A DNA stretch of 64,000 nucleotides, taken from Pelobates cultripes (taxonomy: Eukaryota; Chordata; Amphibia; Anura; Pelobatidae). Positions 1 through 12,295 of this stretch are shown piece after piece. Each line of letters begins with the position of its first letter. The stretch's first letter is position 1. Below the pieces are notes generated by a model that was given only the letters and a program-made list of their open reading frames with translations, searched no databases and was not told the DNA's origin. The position numbers and the translations under genes are program-made. The stretch is from NCBI GenBank assembly GCA_933207985.1, contig OW240914.1:131155955-131219954 (forward strand), read 5' to 3'.

Positions 1-1025
1 ACTCAGGATTAGGGGAACTGATTAATAAACTGATAGCAGCAATAAATCAGTTTAGTGGATTCCAATATTGTTGAATGGGTTAGGCAGTGGCTAAATGACA
101 GGCAACAGAGGGTTGTAGTTAACAGAGTATATTCAAAGCAAGGTCTAGTTACCAGTGGGGTACCTCAGGGATCTGCACTTGGACCCATTATCTTTAATAT
201 TTTTATTAGTGATATTGCAAAAGGTCTTGATGTTCCAGGAGGGATAAGCCAAATGGCAAATGATTTAGATAAATTAGAAAAATGGTCAGAGCTGTGGCAA
301 CCTTGGACGTAAAAACCTAAGGGCAGAGTGTAGGATATTTGATACCCTACTAACCTTGACATCTGAGGAAAGGGATTTAGGAATAATTATTTCAGATGAC
401 TTAAAGGTATGAGGACAATGTAATAGAGCAGCTGGAAATGCTAGCAGAATGCGTGGTTGTATAGGGAGAGGTATTAGCAGTAGAAAGAGAGAAGTGCTCT
501 TGCTATTGTACAGAACACTGGTGAGACCTCACTTGGAGTATTGTACGCAGTACTGGAGAATGTATCTCCAGAAGGATATTGATACATTGGAGAGAGTTCA
601 GAGGAGGGCTACTAAACTGGTTCATGGATTACAGGATAAAACTTACCAGGAAAGGTTATAGGAACTTAACATGTATAGCTTGGAGGAAAGATGAGACAGG
701 GGGATATGAAACATTTAAATACATAAAGGGAATAAACACAGTAAAGGAGTAGACTATATTTAAAAGAAGGAAAACTACCACAACAAGAGGACATAGTCTT
801 AAATTAGAGGGGCAAAGGTTTAAAAATAATATCAGGAAGTATTACTTTACTGAGGGGGTAGTGGATGCATGGAATAGCCTTCCAGCTGAAGTGGTAAAGG
901 AGTTTAAGCATGCGTGGGATAGGCATAAGGCTATCCTAACTATAAGATAAGGCCAGGGACTAATGAAAGTATTTAGAAATATCGGGCAGACTAGATGGAC
1001 CAAATCTGCCATCACATTCTATGTT
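1..1025 (+). mobile_element. Decayed non-LTR retrotransposon (Rex/CR1-type LINE), reverse transcriptase and 3' end
   Basis: Residual reverse-transcriptase coding is visible at 55-312: a WLNDRQQRVVVN block followed by SGVPQGSALGPIIFNIFISDI, the conserved GVPQGS motif of non-LTR elements. The catalytic FADD-type box expected just after is lost; the frame jumps straight to a KLEKWSELWQ-like segment. Positions 449-661 encode the usual C-terminal block (YRTLVRPHLEYC, then LERVQRRATK). The end (about 975-1025) has the GGCAGACTAGATGGACC-type tail and a TCTATGTTTCTATGTTA ending that I recognise from Rex/CR1-like elements in frogs. Stops and frameshifts break the reading frame, so this copy is dead. 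Its 5' part lies outside the window or is truncated. Confidence 0.8.
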
Positions 1026-1799
1026 TCTATGTTAGTGAATCAAGATGTTAACCTATTGGTAAAGTCAGGGCCCTTGGAAGAGAGAGAACTCAACCCAAAC
1101 TGTGCATAGATCTGCACACACAACTTAAAATTAATAAAATTGACTTGGACAGGCTGGAAACACAGTTTCAGACAGACTGGCTCAAAAGAGGTGGAGCTAC
1201 ACCCATAGGGCAAAAAGCTAGAATAACAAAAATAAAAAAAATCATGCCTTATAGCAGGTAATAGTGGGAGTAAGATGACTTACACTAGACCTATGAATAT
1301 CTGGTGTTTTTCCTATAGCAGGTACCTTTGCACTATAACCAAATTTACAGATATCTCAAATGTTCCTTATGTCATTTGCAAGTCTCAAAGTGATGCATCC
1401 CTATCCTGTTCTCCAGCCTAGAGCCCTGGTTTGAAAGACTATATTCAATGAATAATGATGGTGTGCATAATTGATTGCTGTGTATTCCTTTTCTGCAACA
1501 TTCATTTCATTTAACTGGTTATAGAGCCTGGCTGTTCAGACAGCACTGATTGTACATTAACCTAGCGGTATGAAGATTATATACATCACTTGGCTAAGCC
1601 CATCACAGATAAGAATATCAAGCCAAAACATAAGATTAAAGTGTTTCAAGTCTATGTATTAATTAAATAAAATTCTGTAACAGTGCTTTAACTCTGTTGT
1701 CATTTCCTCAACAAGTACATGTTCTAGTTTTCTGTCTAGATGGGTTCTCAAATTAGATTGCGCTACCTGTAGACGGGATCTCCAGCCTGCACTTAGAAT
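1026..1799. other. Spacer without recognised gene
   Basis: AT-rich single-copy-looking sequence between the first LINE and the left part of the 18-bp minisatellite. No coding exon, RNA gene or transposon end was recognised. Confidence 0.5.
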
Positions 1800-1965
1800 G
1801 ACATGAAACTAGCTGGAACAATACCTGCATTTTGGAAGTTATCTGTGCCTAGAACATTTCCTATGCCTGAAATGTTACCCGTGACGGATATTAACTGTCC
1901 CTGGAAGGTATCTATAATATTATCTATGCCTGTTACGTAATCTGTAGTTGGAATGTTAAGAGATA
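1800..1965. repeat. Left, degenerate part of the 18-bp minisatellite
   Basis: Diverged copies of the CCTATGCCTGGAATGTTA-type 18-mer are seen (for example TTTCCTATGCCTGAAATGTTACC near 1857). The same unit forms the large array at 3803-5575. The two blocks are separated by a decayed LINE, so this is probably the other edge of one array interrupted by the LINE insertion. Confidence 0.65.
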
Positions 1966-2009
1966 TGTAAATTCTTGCTGTAAAAAACATGCAGAATAAT
2001 TATGATTGA

Positions 2010-3802
2010 ATGACTGGTAGACAAAGTGCTGTGGCAACTTTAGAAAGATATATAAACAAGGCCCCAGAGCCTGATGGTATGCACCCACAAGTACTTAAGG
2101 TACTAAGTGTGAAAGAAGCGAACATCTGTTTTCAATCTTACAGGATTCTATTCTTTCAGGAATCATACAAGAGGAATAAAGAAAAAGCTCAAAATGTCTG
2201 CGAAGTGATGACCGACCTGTAATTTCAACTTCTGTGGCTGAGAAAGTATTTGAAGGGTTATTAATGGGTAATATTCAGGAATTAATTGGGAAGAACAATG
2301 TCATTAGTAGAAATCTGCTGTTTTATTTTTTGCAGTCGATGTGATCTATTTAGATTTGCAAAGACGTTCGATTCATTTCCACAGGTTAGTGTGAAAGTGG
2401 TCTAAAAGAAATTGGTCTAAATGGAAAGTCTTGTTTTAGGGTTAAATATTGGCATAAAGAAATTAAAAAGCTTTTTCGTTAATGTTACCCCAGGGGACCA
2501 CTTCTAATATATTTATAGATGACTTGAAATAGGCACTGAATGTCATGTGTCTGTGTTTGCAGACAACGCAAACCTAAGTAAGGTAATACATGTGAACAAG
2601 ATATTACTTTGTTGCAGATGAATTTGATAGGTTGGGGGCTGGGCACTCAAATTGCAGGTAAACTTTAATGTAGATAAATGCAAAGTTATGAACTCCATGG
2701 GGAAAAATGCACAAGAAACTTACACCCTAAATGTCACTAAAAGATTTGTTTAAATCCATACCAGCAATCTGGGTTTTCTAATTCAATATTCAGTTTATTC
2801 AAATAATACCATCACAAAGCAAATAAAGTTGACATTTCAGTTCTCAGGGAATCTGAAACATTGACTTTATTCCCTTTGTGATAGAATTCTTTGAATAAGC
2901 TGAATATTGAATTAGAAAACCCAGAGTGCTGGTATGGACTTACAAAATCTTTTTGTATACATTCTGTGTTGCTAAGCACAGGGCACTTGCTTACTATTTT
3001 GAACTAAGTGGTACTGAATTAGGGATAACACATGAGAAGTATTTGGGAATTGTTATAGACAACAAACTAGACAACAATGTGCAATGTCAATCAGCAAACG
3101 CAAGTAAAGTATGGTCATAAAAAGGAGCTTTAATTCTTGGGATTCAAATATAATTTTTCCCCTTTTTTAAATTTTGCCCCATCTGAATTTTGGTCACTTG
3201 TACTAATAAATATATTATGACATCAGAAAAAGTGCAGAGGCAGGCTACAAAATAAAAAAGAGGAGTGGAAGATTTCAGTTATGAAGAAAAGCTAACAAAT
3301 GTAAATCTGTTTAGTTTACAAAACCAGGTCCTCAGTGGGATATAATAGCATTATATAATGTAATTTGGGGCCAATAAAAACCATTGTCTTAAAAACTATT
3401 CATAAACAGGGCTCTACATAGAACTCAATGTCATGCATTTAGACTGGAAGAAAGGAGATTTAGTCTAAGGCAAAGGAAAGGGGTTTTACAATAAGAACAA
3501 TAAGGATGTGGAGTTCTCTGCATGAAGAGCTGGTTTTAGCACAGTCTGTACAGATGTTTAAACAGCAACTTAATGAATTCTTGCAAAAACATAATATTCA
3601 TGCATGTAATTTTTAATTCCAAGGAGAGATCTGACTGCCTTTCTGCGGTAAAAACTGATTTTTTTTCCGTAGTTTGTTGCAAAATTGAAAAATACTTCAA
3701 ACTGTTTTCTTGCCTTCTTTCAAGTCCACAGCAGAAACAGATGTGAAAAAGGCTGAACTTGATTGAAGTAAGTCTTTTTCCAACCTACTTAACTATGTAA
3801 CT
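2010..3802 (+). mobile_element. Decayed CR1-type LINE inserted in the minisatellite
   Basis: Translated remnants follow non-LTR retrotransposon order. KAPEPDGMHPQVLKVLS near 2058-2110 corresponds to the usual PGPDGIHPRVLK block. ELGITHEKYLGIVIDNKLD near 3015-3075 corresponds to the HEKDLGVVID block before the C-terminus. The 3' end closes with CAACCTACTTAACTATGTAACT (about 3781-3802), a tail typical of CR1-like elements. Many stops and frameshifts make it non-functional. It is interrupted at 2740-2955 by a foldback element. Confidence 0.75.
2740..2955. mobile_element. Foldback (palindromic) MITE-like element inside the LINE
   Basis: The left arm (about 2740-2830, containing CCATACCAGCAATCTGGG) is the near-perfect reverse complement of the right arm (about 2858-2955, containing CCCAGAGTGCTGGTATGG). 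The arms are about 90 bp with a short centre near 2831-2857. No coding capacity. I cannot assign the superfamily because no clear target-site duplication was found. Confidence 0.7.
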
Positions 3803-5575
3803 GTAGCTGGAACATTACCTATGCCTTGAGTGTTACCTGTAGTTGCAATGTTAGCTGCAGCATGCATGGAACATTACATTTGCCTGGAATGTTACCTGTG
3901 CTTGGAATATTACATGTAGCAGGAATGCTAACTGTTGCTGGAATATTACCTGTGCCTGGAACATACCTATAAATTGACATACGTCTAGAATGTTACCCGT
4001 AGCTAGAATGTTACTTGTACCTGACACATTACCTATGCGTGGAATATTATGTGTAGCTGGAATGTTACTTGTTGCTGGCATATTACCTGTGTCTGTATAG
4101 TTACCTGTGCCTGGAACATTACCTATGTCTGTAAAATTACCTGTGCCTGGAACATTGCTTACGCCTGGAACATTACCTATGACTGTAAAATTACCTATGC
4201 CTGGAACATTACTTACGCCTGGGACATTACATGTGCCTGAAACATTATCCATACCTGTGCTTGGAATCTTACATGTAGCAGGAATGCTAACTGTTGCTGG
4301 AATATTACCTGTGCCTGGAACATACCTATAAAATGACTATTGCCTAGAATGTTACCTATGCCTGGAATGTTACCTATGCCTGGAATATTACCTATGCCTG
4401 GAATGTTACCTATGCCTGGAATGTTACCTATGCCTGGAATAATACCTATGCCTGGAATATTACCTATGCCTGCAATATTACCTATGTCTGGAATGTTACC
4501 TATGCCTGGAATAATACCTATGCCTGGAATGTTACCTATGCCTGGAATATTACCTATGCCTGGAATATTACCTATGTCTGGAATGTTACCTATGCCTGGA
4601 ATATTACCTATGCCTGGAATATTACCTATGCCTGGAATGTTACCTATGCCTGGAATATTACCTATGCCTGAAATGTTACCTATGCCTGGAATGTTACCTA
4701 TGCCTGGAATATTACCTATGCCTGGAATAATACCTATGCTTGGAATATTACCTATGCCTGGAATATTACCTATGCCTGGAATGTTACCTATGCCTGGAAT
4801 ATTACCTATGCCTGGAATGTTACCTATGCCTGGAATATTACCTATGCCTGGAATGTTACCTATGCCTGGAATGTTACCTATGCCTGGAATGATATTTATG
4901 CCTGGAATGTTACCTATGCCTGGAATGATATTTATGCCTGGAATATTACCTATGCCTGGAATGATATTTATGCCTGGAATATTACCTATGCCTGGAATGT
5001 TACCTATGCCTGGAATGTTACCTATGCCTGGAATGATATTTATGCCTGGAATATTACCTATGCCTGGAATGATATTTATGCCTGGAATATTACCTATGCC
5101 TGGAATATTACCTATGCCTGGAATAATACCTATGCTTGGAATGTTACCTATGCCTGGAATGTTACCTATGCCTGGAATGATATTTATGCCTGGAATATTA
5201 CCTATGCCTGGAATGATATTTATGCTTGGAATATTACCTATGCCTGGAATGATATTTATGCCTGGAATATTACCTATGCCTGGAATGATATTTATGCCTG
5301 GAATATTACCTATGCCTGGAATGTTACCTATGCCTGGAATGTTACCTATGCCTGGAATATTACCTATGCCTGGAATGTTACCTATGCCTGGAATGTTACC
5401 TATGCCTGGAATGATATTTATGCCTGGAATATTACCTATGCCTGGAATGATATTTATGCCTGGAATATTACCTATGCCTGGAATGTTACCTGTAGCTGTA
5501 ATCTTGCCTTAGTTAGAATTTAACCTGTGTATGGAACATTATCTATATGTGGAATATTACCTGTAGCTGGTATTA
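3803..5575. repeat. 18-bp minisatellite, unit ATGCCTGGAATGTTACCT
   Basis: The core (about 4340-5500) is a nearly continuous array of an 18-bp unit, ATGCCTGGAATRTTACCT, with a variant reading ATGATATTT in place of ATGTTACCT that alternates with the main unit to give a 36-bp higher-order pattern from about 4885 on. Copies become more diverged toward both edges. Because 18 is divisible by 3, the array is fortuitously open for 390 codons on the plus strand (MPGMLP/MPGMIF repeats). There is no splice signal, codon bias or flanking gene to suggest a real protein. Confidence 0.95.
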
Positions 5576-7651
5576 TCTTACGAATGATAAACTATTCAAT
5601 CTGATTAATGTACTTGGATACTGACATTTAATGTAGCTTCTCGTAACTTTGGCTACTCTGACTAAGGATGGCTATTCTGTAGCCTGGTTTTGATTGCAGT
5701 AGAAGTTGCCCTAATATTCATCTGGATTCCAAGCTTTGTCGCTGGGAATCACATTATGAATATTTATCATCACCTGTAAAGACACTTTCAATGTAGCTGC
5801 CACATCTCACCCTCTGGGCAATTCTTTAAATAAACAGATCTTGTCAGTGAGACTCGTGTTCACAAGGTGCTGTGTTCAGATTGCCTTCATTATTTTTATA
5901 CCTTCCAGCTGATCCATTTATGCAGCGTTGTTCTGTACAGACATTGTCAGAGGTATTCAGAAAACCCCTTGATCTCAATGAACAGAGCAAGTTATGCATG
6001 ATTCTCCATTAGACAATGAATGGGACCTAAGGGTTGCCTTTAATATAGTATGCTTCTGGCTACTAGGTGTAATAACTCTCTGCATAAAAATAGTGAATAC
6101 ATTTTGTTGTGCTATATTTTTCAATATAGAGATATATCCTTTGACAGTGTGTGGTAGATTGTTCCTATAGACTCCTATACACTCGTGTACACTATATTCA
6201 TTTATCTGGGAATTGTCAAAAATTCACTTGGGGAATTTCAATTGTAGGTAAAAAATGCAGAGCTGAAAAAAAATTTAAATTCCACTAGCGTGCTTTAATA
6301 TTTACAATTTTCTTGTAAAAAATATCCAGTTTTGTAAATAAACTATTAAAGAGACATGCATCAACTGTCAATGATTTATTTGAGACAGCAAGCAAACACT
6401 TTTAAACAAACGTGCAAACCCCAAAAGTGTAGAATTGAGAATGTAATTAATGTTTATAAACGTACTATAAATTTGGTCAGGTTGCATTGTTGGACCCATC
6501 TCAGCTGGGAAAGTTTCTTCAGCCCCTACCTCCTTCCTCTTACCCCCGCTCCCCCCCATCTCAGTTCAGACAAGTCCATTAATGACAGAAACAAGGCATC
6601 ATTGTGCATCAGCAGGAGAGAGAAACTCAACACCTGAAACCTGCACTGCACGAACCACACTGATCAGACTCCCTCTCTTCTCTCCCTGTCAGGATGTTGC
6701 AAGATGAAGAGATCTTCCAACTGCACATGTGTAAATCTGTCATGCATGCCTAATGCACTTTTCCATTATTCCTAGGGATAGGACACTGATTGGTTAGATC
6801 TGTGCCCACTCTGGAGTTGGTGTGGAAAACATGAGAAAGGAGAAGCAGGTAAATAAATATAAATCATATTTACCTGCTCTTTTTAGCCCGCAGAGTGAGG
6901 CAGTGTTCTTTCAATTAAATAGACTGGCCAGATAAATGTTATGATGCCAACCCATCCATTTATGTTAAACCCTTCATTACAAACTGATTAGTTGTATGCA
7001 ATGCATTGTTTGTTTTCATTATACATTTTTCATAATAGATGCTCACATCTCAGTGATTGGCTTTGGGAGGTATTTCACGTTAATCGGATGTTCACAAAAC
7101 CAATTTTGCATGAAAGTGCCATATCAAAGAGCCAAATGTTAGCCTTCGGGCATAGCTGACATATACTGTTGATTGGCAGGCAACCTAAAGTTACCCATCT
7201 TTCAAGTTGTCTTTCTTCTAATTTGGAATTGTTTGTTTCAAAGTTAGACCCTATTGTATATGATGTTTCAGTAATTTAGTCCACCTTCTCTGTATTAATA
7301 TTATGTGATAATAACCTCTCAAAGACCGTTTCGGTGATAGTCACTGCCTGCCTGGGCTGTACCTCTGCACAAAATTGTGCAAAATGTTTTCTTCTGGTGC
7401 TTTATTAACTACCAACCACCATATTCTGTGCTATCCTGACTTCCATGTTGGTGATAGGGTCCTGTCCAGGGTTTATTTTGGTTTAAGTGAGGTTAAATTA
7501 TAAATGTATTCACTAACTCTAAGGCACTTACTGAAGCATGAATGGCCCTGCCAAATGGGGTAAAACCTTACAGTGCAGTAAGGGGCCATTTGGACACCAA
7601 TGACACTAGTACACATCAGCCCCAATACATACAATAAAAACCAAAGAAAAT
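5576..7651. other. Spacer without recognised gene
   Basis: No exon-like open frame with splice sites was recognised on either strand. A short perfect-arm hairpin lies at about 6844-6878 (GCAGGTAAAT ... ATTTACCTGC), which is probably a small repeat rather than an RNA gene. A C-rich tract lies near 6545-6560. Confidence 0.45.
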
Positions 7652-7862
7652 AGTTACCTGCGCACTATCCCAAATCCCTGTGCATATTTAAATAACTAGA
7701 TGTTTTTAGTAACACTCCAGTGGCCATTTAAGTGTAAGCTCACTTGCCAAGTCAAGGCAAACCTCTTCTACATTAACAATTCACCTTGCTTCTTTCAGAT
7801 TCAGGTAAATATCTCCAGTTATTTAAATGTGCATAGGGGTTTGGGATAGTATGCAAGAAACT
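7652..7862. mobile_element. Short DNA transposon with about 43-bp terminal inverted repeats, copy 1
   Basis: The left end (AGTTACCTGCGCACTATCCC) and right end (the reverse complement of AGTTTCTTGCATACTATCCC) form imperfect inverted repeats of about 43 bp reaching to TATTTAAATA. A second, longer copy with the same ends lies at 49,699-50,185. It is non-coding and hence non-autonomous. The superfamily was not identified. Confidence 0.7.
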
Positions 7863-10179
7863 CTTTTCTATGTTTTTTGAGTTTCGTAAGAGATTTTCGA
7901 TGCATTTTATTCAGTTCCGGCCTATTTTTATTATTTTAATCGTTTTGTCTGGCTGTAATGTGTTTTTGTGTGGTCTTTCTTTGGGGCCGATGAAAGGAGA
8001 AATTATCCATGCTCTTACAATAGCTAGGTTGGAGATTTTTTCCAAATGATCTATGCGACATTTGCCTTTGACTACAATTAATTCTATATATATCATTGTG
8101 TTCTGAACCCATCAGTGCTTCAATTAAATGACTAATACATGTTCCATTACTCTCTGACACTGGAGGAAAATATTGATATGCTCCTATAGTCTATCGTGTG
8201 TGTTTTTAGGGGGTGCATGTACTTTGTGATACTCCAATACCCCAGAAAGCCAGCAATGTATTTGCAAAGACAAGATGAGAAACATGGTTTCATGTAACTG
8301 GTTCTGCAATTCTTAATCCAGTATCTTTGATTCCTGCAGACTTCGCATTGTGTTGCAATGCGATGAGGTAACCTCTGTCCTAGCTGGATCATGACATTGG
8401 AAATATTTTTGGATATATTACAGCAGATCTGCAGCGACCACACCCTCGTCCAGCCTCTGCATGGAGAGAAACAGACTGTGCAGGGCTGTGTAGCAGGAAT
8501 CTAAATGGGAGAAATGACTGTGTATTCTGTGCTATACACACACATTTATCCCAGCCATTCTGTGCTCTGCCCTCTGCTCATTTATCTAACCTTTTTGGGG
8601 CCCACTCTTGTATTTTTTATTCTAAACATTTATTTTTCATTGCATCCGCTACATGCTTTTATTCATACTAACTGTTTCTCTTTTTATTCTAATTCACCAT
8701 TCCTGCGTGTTTATCTAGTTATCCCTCTCATCATCACCTTTTACTTTTTCCTCCTATCCTCCCATTTATCCTAATCTTTGTTTCTTAAATAATTTTAACT
8801 CCCCAGGTATCTTAAAGGAACACATAAAGCACCTTAATGTCTGTCATATTTTTGACCGTTTTAATAGAAATCATCACTTTTATAATTAGGGGCAGAAACA
8901 CCTCCCTGGCTAGGCTACAGCGCCATGCCATGCCCACTTCTCCATGAGATGGACTGCAACTCTTTGAGACGTGTTGTAAAGCTGCGATTGTGTGCCCGTG
9001 TACTTGCGACTCCACCACAGAAGCTGCACACTTAGGAGCCTCTGATTGGAGTATTCCCCCCCTCCCCCGTCCCCCCCCCCACAGACTGAAAAAGAGGGGA
9101 GGGTTTGAAAATGCTGCAGACAGTAGTTCTGCAGTTTTTGCAAACTGTTTTATCATGTACACCTAATGAAAACATGCAAACAAATATATATGCATATTTT
9201 CTTTGGGGTATAACTACTAAATTGTGTGTGTGTGTGTGTGGGGGGGGGGGGCAGGGGGGTTGTTTAATCAATAAAGCTTTCCTTGAATTTTCTCTAATTC
9301 TTTAAATCACTGGGTTTTAATCAAAATATGTAGATTAGGATTGCTGAGGGCATCCACTTTCTTGCCCTATTAGCTATTCTATTCCAGACTTTGTTCATTT
9401 TCTGGCCTCTAATGAGCATTGGGCTCTGTATAACCAGACAGAATGCAATTTCTGAGAAATCCAATTATGTATAATTCTTTCAGTTCCCTTAATTTTGAAC
9501 TTGAACATTGGAAGATAGTCTGCAAAGTAGGCTTTGTTTGTATTTTTATTTAGAACACAATGTATTTAATAAATGTGTTGTATGTGGAGTGATGCAATAA
9601 TTTACTCTTTATCTCTGATATAACTGATTGCCAATGCATGCTATTTCTCTGCTCTCTTCCAGCCATATACTTCATCCACATACTTGATTGTTATTCCTCT
9701 GTTCTCTCCCAGCCTTTGCTGGGAACAATTGGAGCTTAAACCCAAAGCAAAACTTGAGGATCCCAAAACTAACAGAGAGGTTGGAGATATATCATTTTCC
9801 TTCCTCTCTAGCCTCTCTATCCTTGAACTGAGTGCTGCTGATGCTCTCTAGGATTGCAACAAGCACATGCTGGAAACGTAATGTTGTCTTTGATTACTTG
9901 CTCCGTTCTTCCTGCTATGGATTTTCTTTGATCTCCCCATACCCATCTGTAGTATATACTCAGCCCACACTACCCCTATCTGTATTCCCCAAACTCCTTT
10001 CCAAGGGACGTTTTGTTATTCTGGAACAAAGTGCAAAAACATGCGCGATCACCAAGGAGACCAGCAGAATTATTCTCAACATTTAGCAAATTGCCCTGAA
10101 ATTATTTCTGTTTTTTTTTTTGTTTGTTTGTTTTATAATACAGAGCCTACTGTACATTTTTTTCTGTTTTCTTCCTGGA
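7863..10179. other. Spacer with simple repeats, no recognised gene
   Basis: Nothing gene-like with splice sites was found. A C-run at 9056-9080 and a (GT)n followed by a long G-run at about 9224-9260 are simple-sequence tracts. The stretch about 9100-9215 ends in a GGGGTATAACTACTAAATTGTG-like terminus also seen near 22,315 and 27,120, suggesting a small dispersed repeat family. Confidence 0.4.
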
Positions 10180-10882
10180 TGGCCCCACCCCCTCAAACTG
10201 AACACAGTGATCTGTGCATAGCCCCGCCCCCTCAAACTGAACACAGTGATCTGTGCATAGCCCCGCCCCCTCAGACTGAACACAGTGATCTGTGCATAGC
10301 CCAGCCGCCCCTCAGACTGAACACAGTGATCTGTGCATGCCCCGCCCTCTCAGACTGAACACAGTGATCTGTGCATGGCCCCGCCCCCTCAGACTGAACA
10401 TAGTGATCTGTGCATGGCCCCGCCCTCTCAGACTGAACACAGTGATCTGTACATGGCCCCGCCCCCTCAGACTGAACACAGTGATCTGTACATGGCCCCG
10501 CCCTCTCAGACTGAACACAGTGATCTGTACATGGCCCCGCCCCCTCAGACTGAACACAGTGATCTGTACATGGCCCCGCCCTCTCAGACTGAACACAGTG
10601 ATCTGTACATGGCCCCGCCCTCTCAGACTGAACACAGTGATCTGTACATGGCCCCGCCCCCTCAGACTGAACACAGTGATCTGTACATGGCCCCGCCCCC
10701 TCAGACTGAACACAGTGATCTGTACATGACCCCGCCCCCTCAGACTGAACACAGTGATCTGTACATGACCCCGCCCTCTCACACTGGACACAGTGATATC
10801 TGCATGGGCCCGCCCCCTCAGACTGAACACAGTGATCTATACATGGGCCCGCCCCCTCAGACTGAACACAGTGATCTGTAGG
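10180..10882. repeat. 39-bp GC-box-containing minisatellite, about 18 copies
   Basis: The unit is CAGACTGAACACAGTGATCT followed by GTACATGGCCCCGCCCCCT. Copies start every 39 bp from about 10,193 to 10,858. Each copy carries CCCCGCCC(C), a consensus GC-box/Sp1-like site. Since 39 is divisible by 3, frames stay open on both strands (a PPPQTEHSDLYMA-type repeat on plus, a GHVQITVFSLRGR-type repeat on minus), but this is expected of any stop-free unit and there is no support for translation. Confidence 0.95.
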
Positions 10883-11103
10883 AGGAGGAGTGGAGAGGAC
10901 TGGACTCTGACAGTCTGAAATGACACAACTCAGCTATCCACAGACTAACACACTACTACCACACTGTTACACAACCTACTGCACAAGCTGCTCCCCAAAT
11001 TGTTAGAAACACACACACACAGAAATACATTGACTCAGACATTTACACACACTGCTACATATGTGCACAAGCTATACACATATTTAAAGACATAGACTAA
11101 GTC
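10883..11103. other. Short spacer between minisatellite and Tc1 element
   Basis: CA-rich sequence with a short (ACAC)n tract near 11,010-11,025. No gene seen. Confidence 0.4.
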
Positions 11104-12295
11104 TACACTGATCAGCCACAACATTAAAACCATTGACAGGTGAATAACACTGATTATTTCATTACAATGCCACCTATCAAGGGGCAGGATATATTAGGAA
11201 GCAAGTGAACAGTCAGTTCTTGAATTTCATGTGTTAGAAGCAGGAAACCAAGTAAAAAGATCTCAGTGACTTTGACACAGGCCAAATAGAGATGGCTAGA
11301 CGGCTGGGTCAGAGCATCTCCAAAACGAGTCTTGTGGGGTGTTCCTGGTATGCAGTGGTTAGTACCACCCAAAAGTGGTGCAAGGAAGGACAATCAGTAA
11401 ACCGATATAAGGGCCATGGGAGCCAAGGGCTCATTAGTGCACATGGGGAGCGAAGGCTAGCCTGTCTGGTCCAATCACACAAAAATGCTACTGTTGCTCA
11501 AATTGCTGAAAAACGTAATGCTGGCCATAGTAGAAAGGTGTCAGAACATACAGTGCATCACAGTTTGCTGTGAATGGGACTGTGTAGTGACAGACCAGTC
11601 AGAGTGCCTATGATGACCCCTGTCACCACTAAAGCACCTTCAATGGGGACGTGAGCGTTAAAACTAGACCATGGAGCAATGGAAGAAGGTTGTCTGGTCT
11701 GATAAATCCCGTTTTCTTTTAGACCAGGTGGATGGCTGGGTGCATGTGGGGCATTTACCTGGTGAAGAGATATAAGCACAATGCACTATGGGAAGAAGGC
11801 AGACCGCCTAGCCTGCGGAGGCAATATTATCCTATGGGCAATGTTCTGCTGGAGGACCTGGGGTCCAGGTATTCATGTGGATATTACTTTGACACTTATC
11901 ACCTATCTAGAGATTGTTTTAGACCATGTACACCACAGTGGAATTTTTCAGCAGGGTGATTACTGCCACACTGCAAAATTTGTTCAGGAATGGTTTAAGA
12001 AACATAACAAAGAGTTCAAGGTGTTGCCTTGGCCTCCAAATTCCCTAAATCTCAATCCAATTGAGCATGTGAAATTTGGTGAAACAGCAAATCCGATCCA
12101 TGGAGGCCCCACCTTGCAGCTTGCAGCTTGCAGCTTGCAGGACTTAAAGGATCTGTTGCTAATGTCTTGGTGCCAGATACCACAAGACTTCAGAGGTCTT
12201 GTGGAGTTCATGCCTCGACACATCAGAGCTATTTTGCCAGCTATTTTGCCTACACAATATTAGGCAGGTGGTTTTAATATTTGACTGATCAAATA
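11104..12295 (+). mobile_element. Dead Tc1/mariner DNA transposon (full-length remnant)
   Basis: The left end CACTGATCAGCCACAACATT and the right end (ATTTGACTGATCAAA near 12,278-12,293) are inverted repeats flanked by TA at 11,104-11,105 and 12,294-12,295, as expected for Tc1/mariner insertion. The interior carries a decayed transposase. A helix-turn-helix-type N-terminal segment lies at 11,292-11,570 (MARRLGQSISKTS onward). Fragments of the catalytic domain follow in shifting frames up to about 12,260, including LPWPPNSLNLNPIEHV near 12,027-12,075, the block before the last acidic residue. Several frameshifts and stops break it. Length (about 1.19 kb) is close to an intact Tc1-like element. 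Confidence 0.85.

Noticed and set aside
4340..5512. 390-codon plus-strand open frame of MPGMLP repeats
   Set aside because: It is the translation of an 18-bp minisatellite whose unit has no stop; no splice sites, promoter or homologous protein support it.
6844..6878. Hairpin GCAGGTAAAT...ATTTACCTGC considered as a microRNA precursor
   Set aside because: Arms are too short and there is no longer stem or known seed; most likely a small repeat palindrome.
10292..10881. Open frames of 145-182 codons on both strands
   Set aside because: They are produced by the 39-bp stop-free minisatellite unit; being open on opposite strands at once is a repeat artefact.
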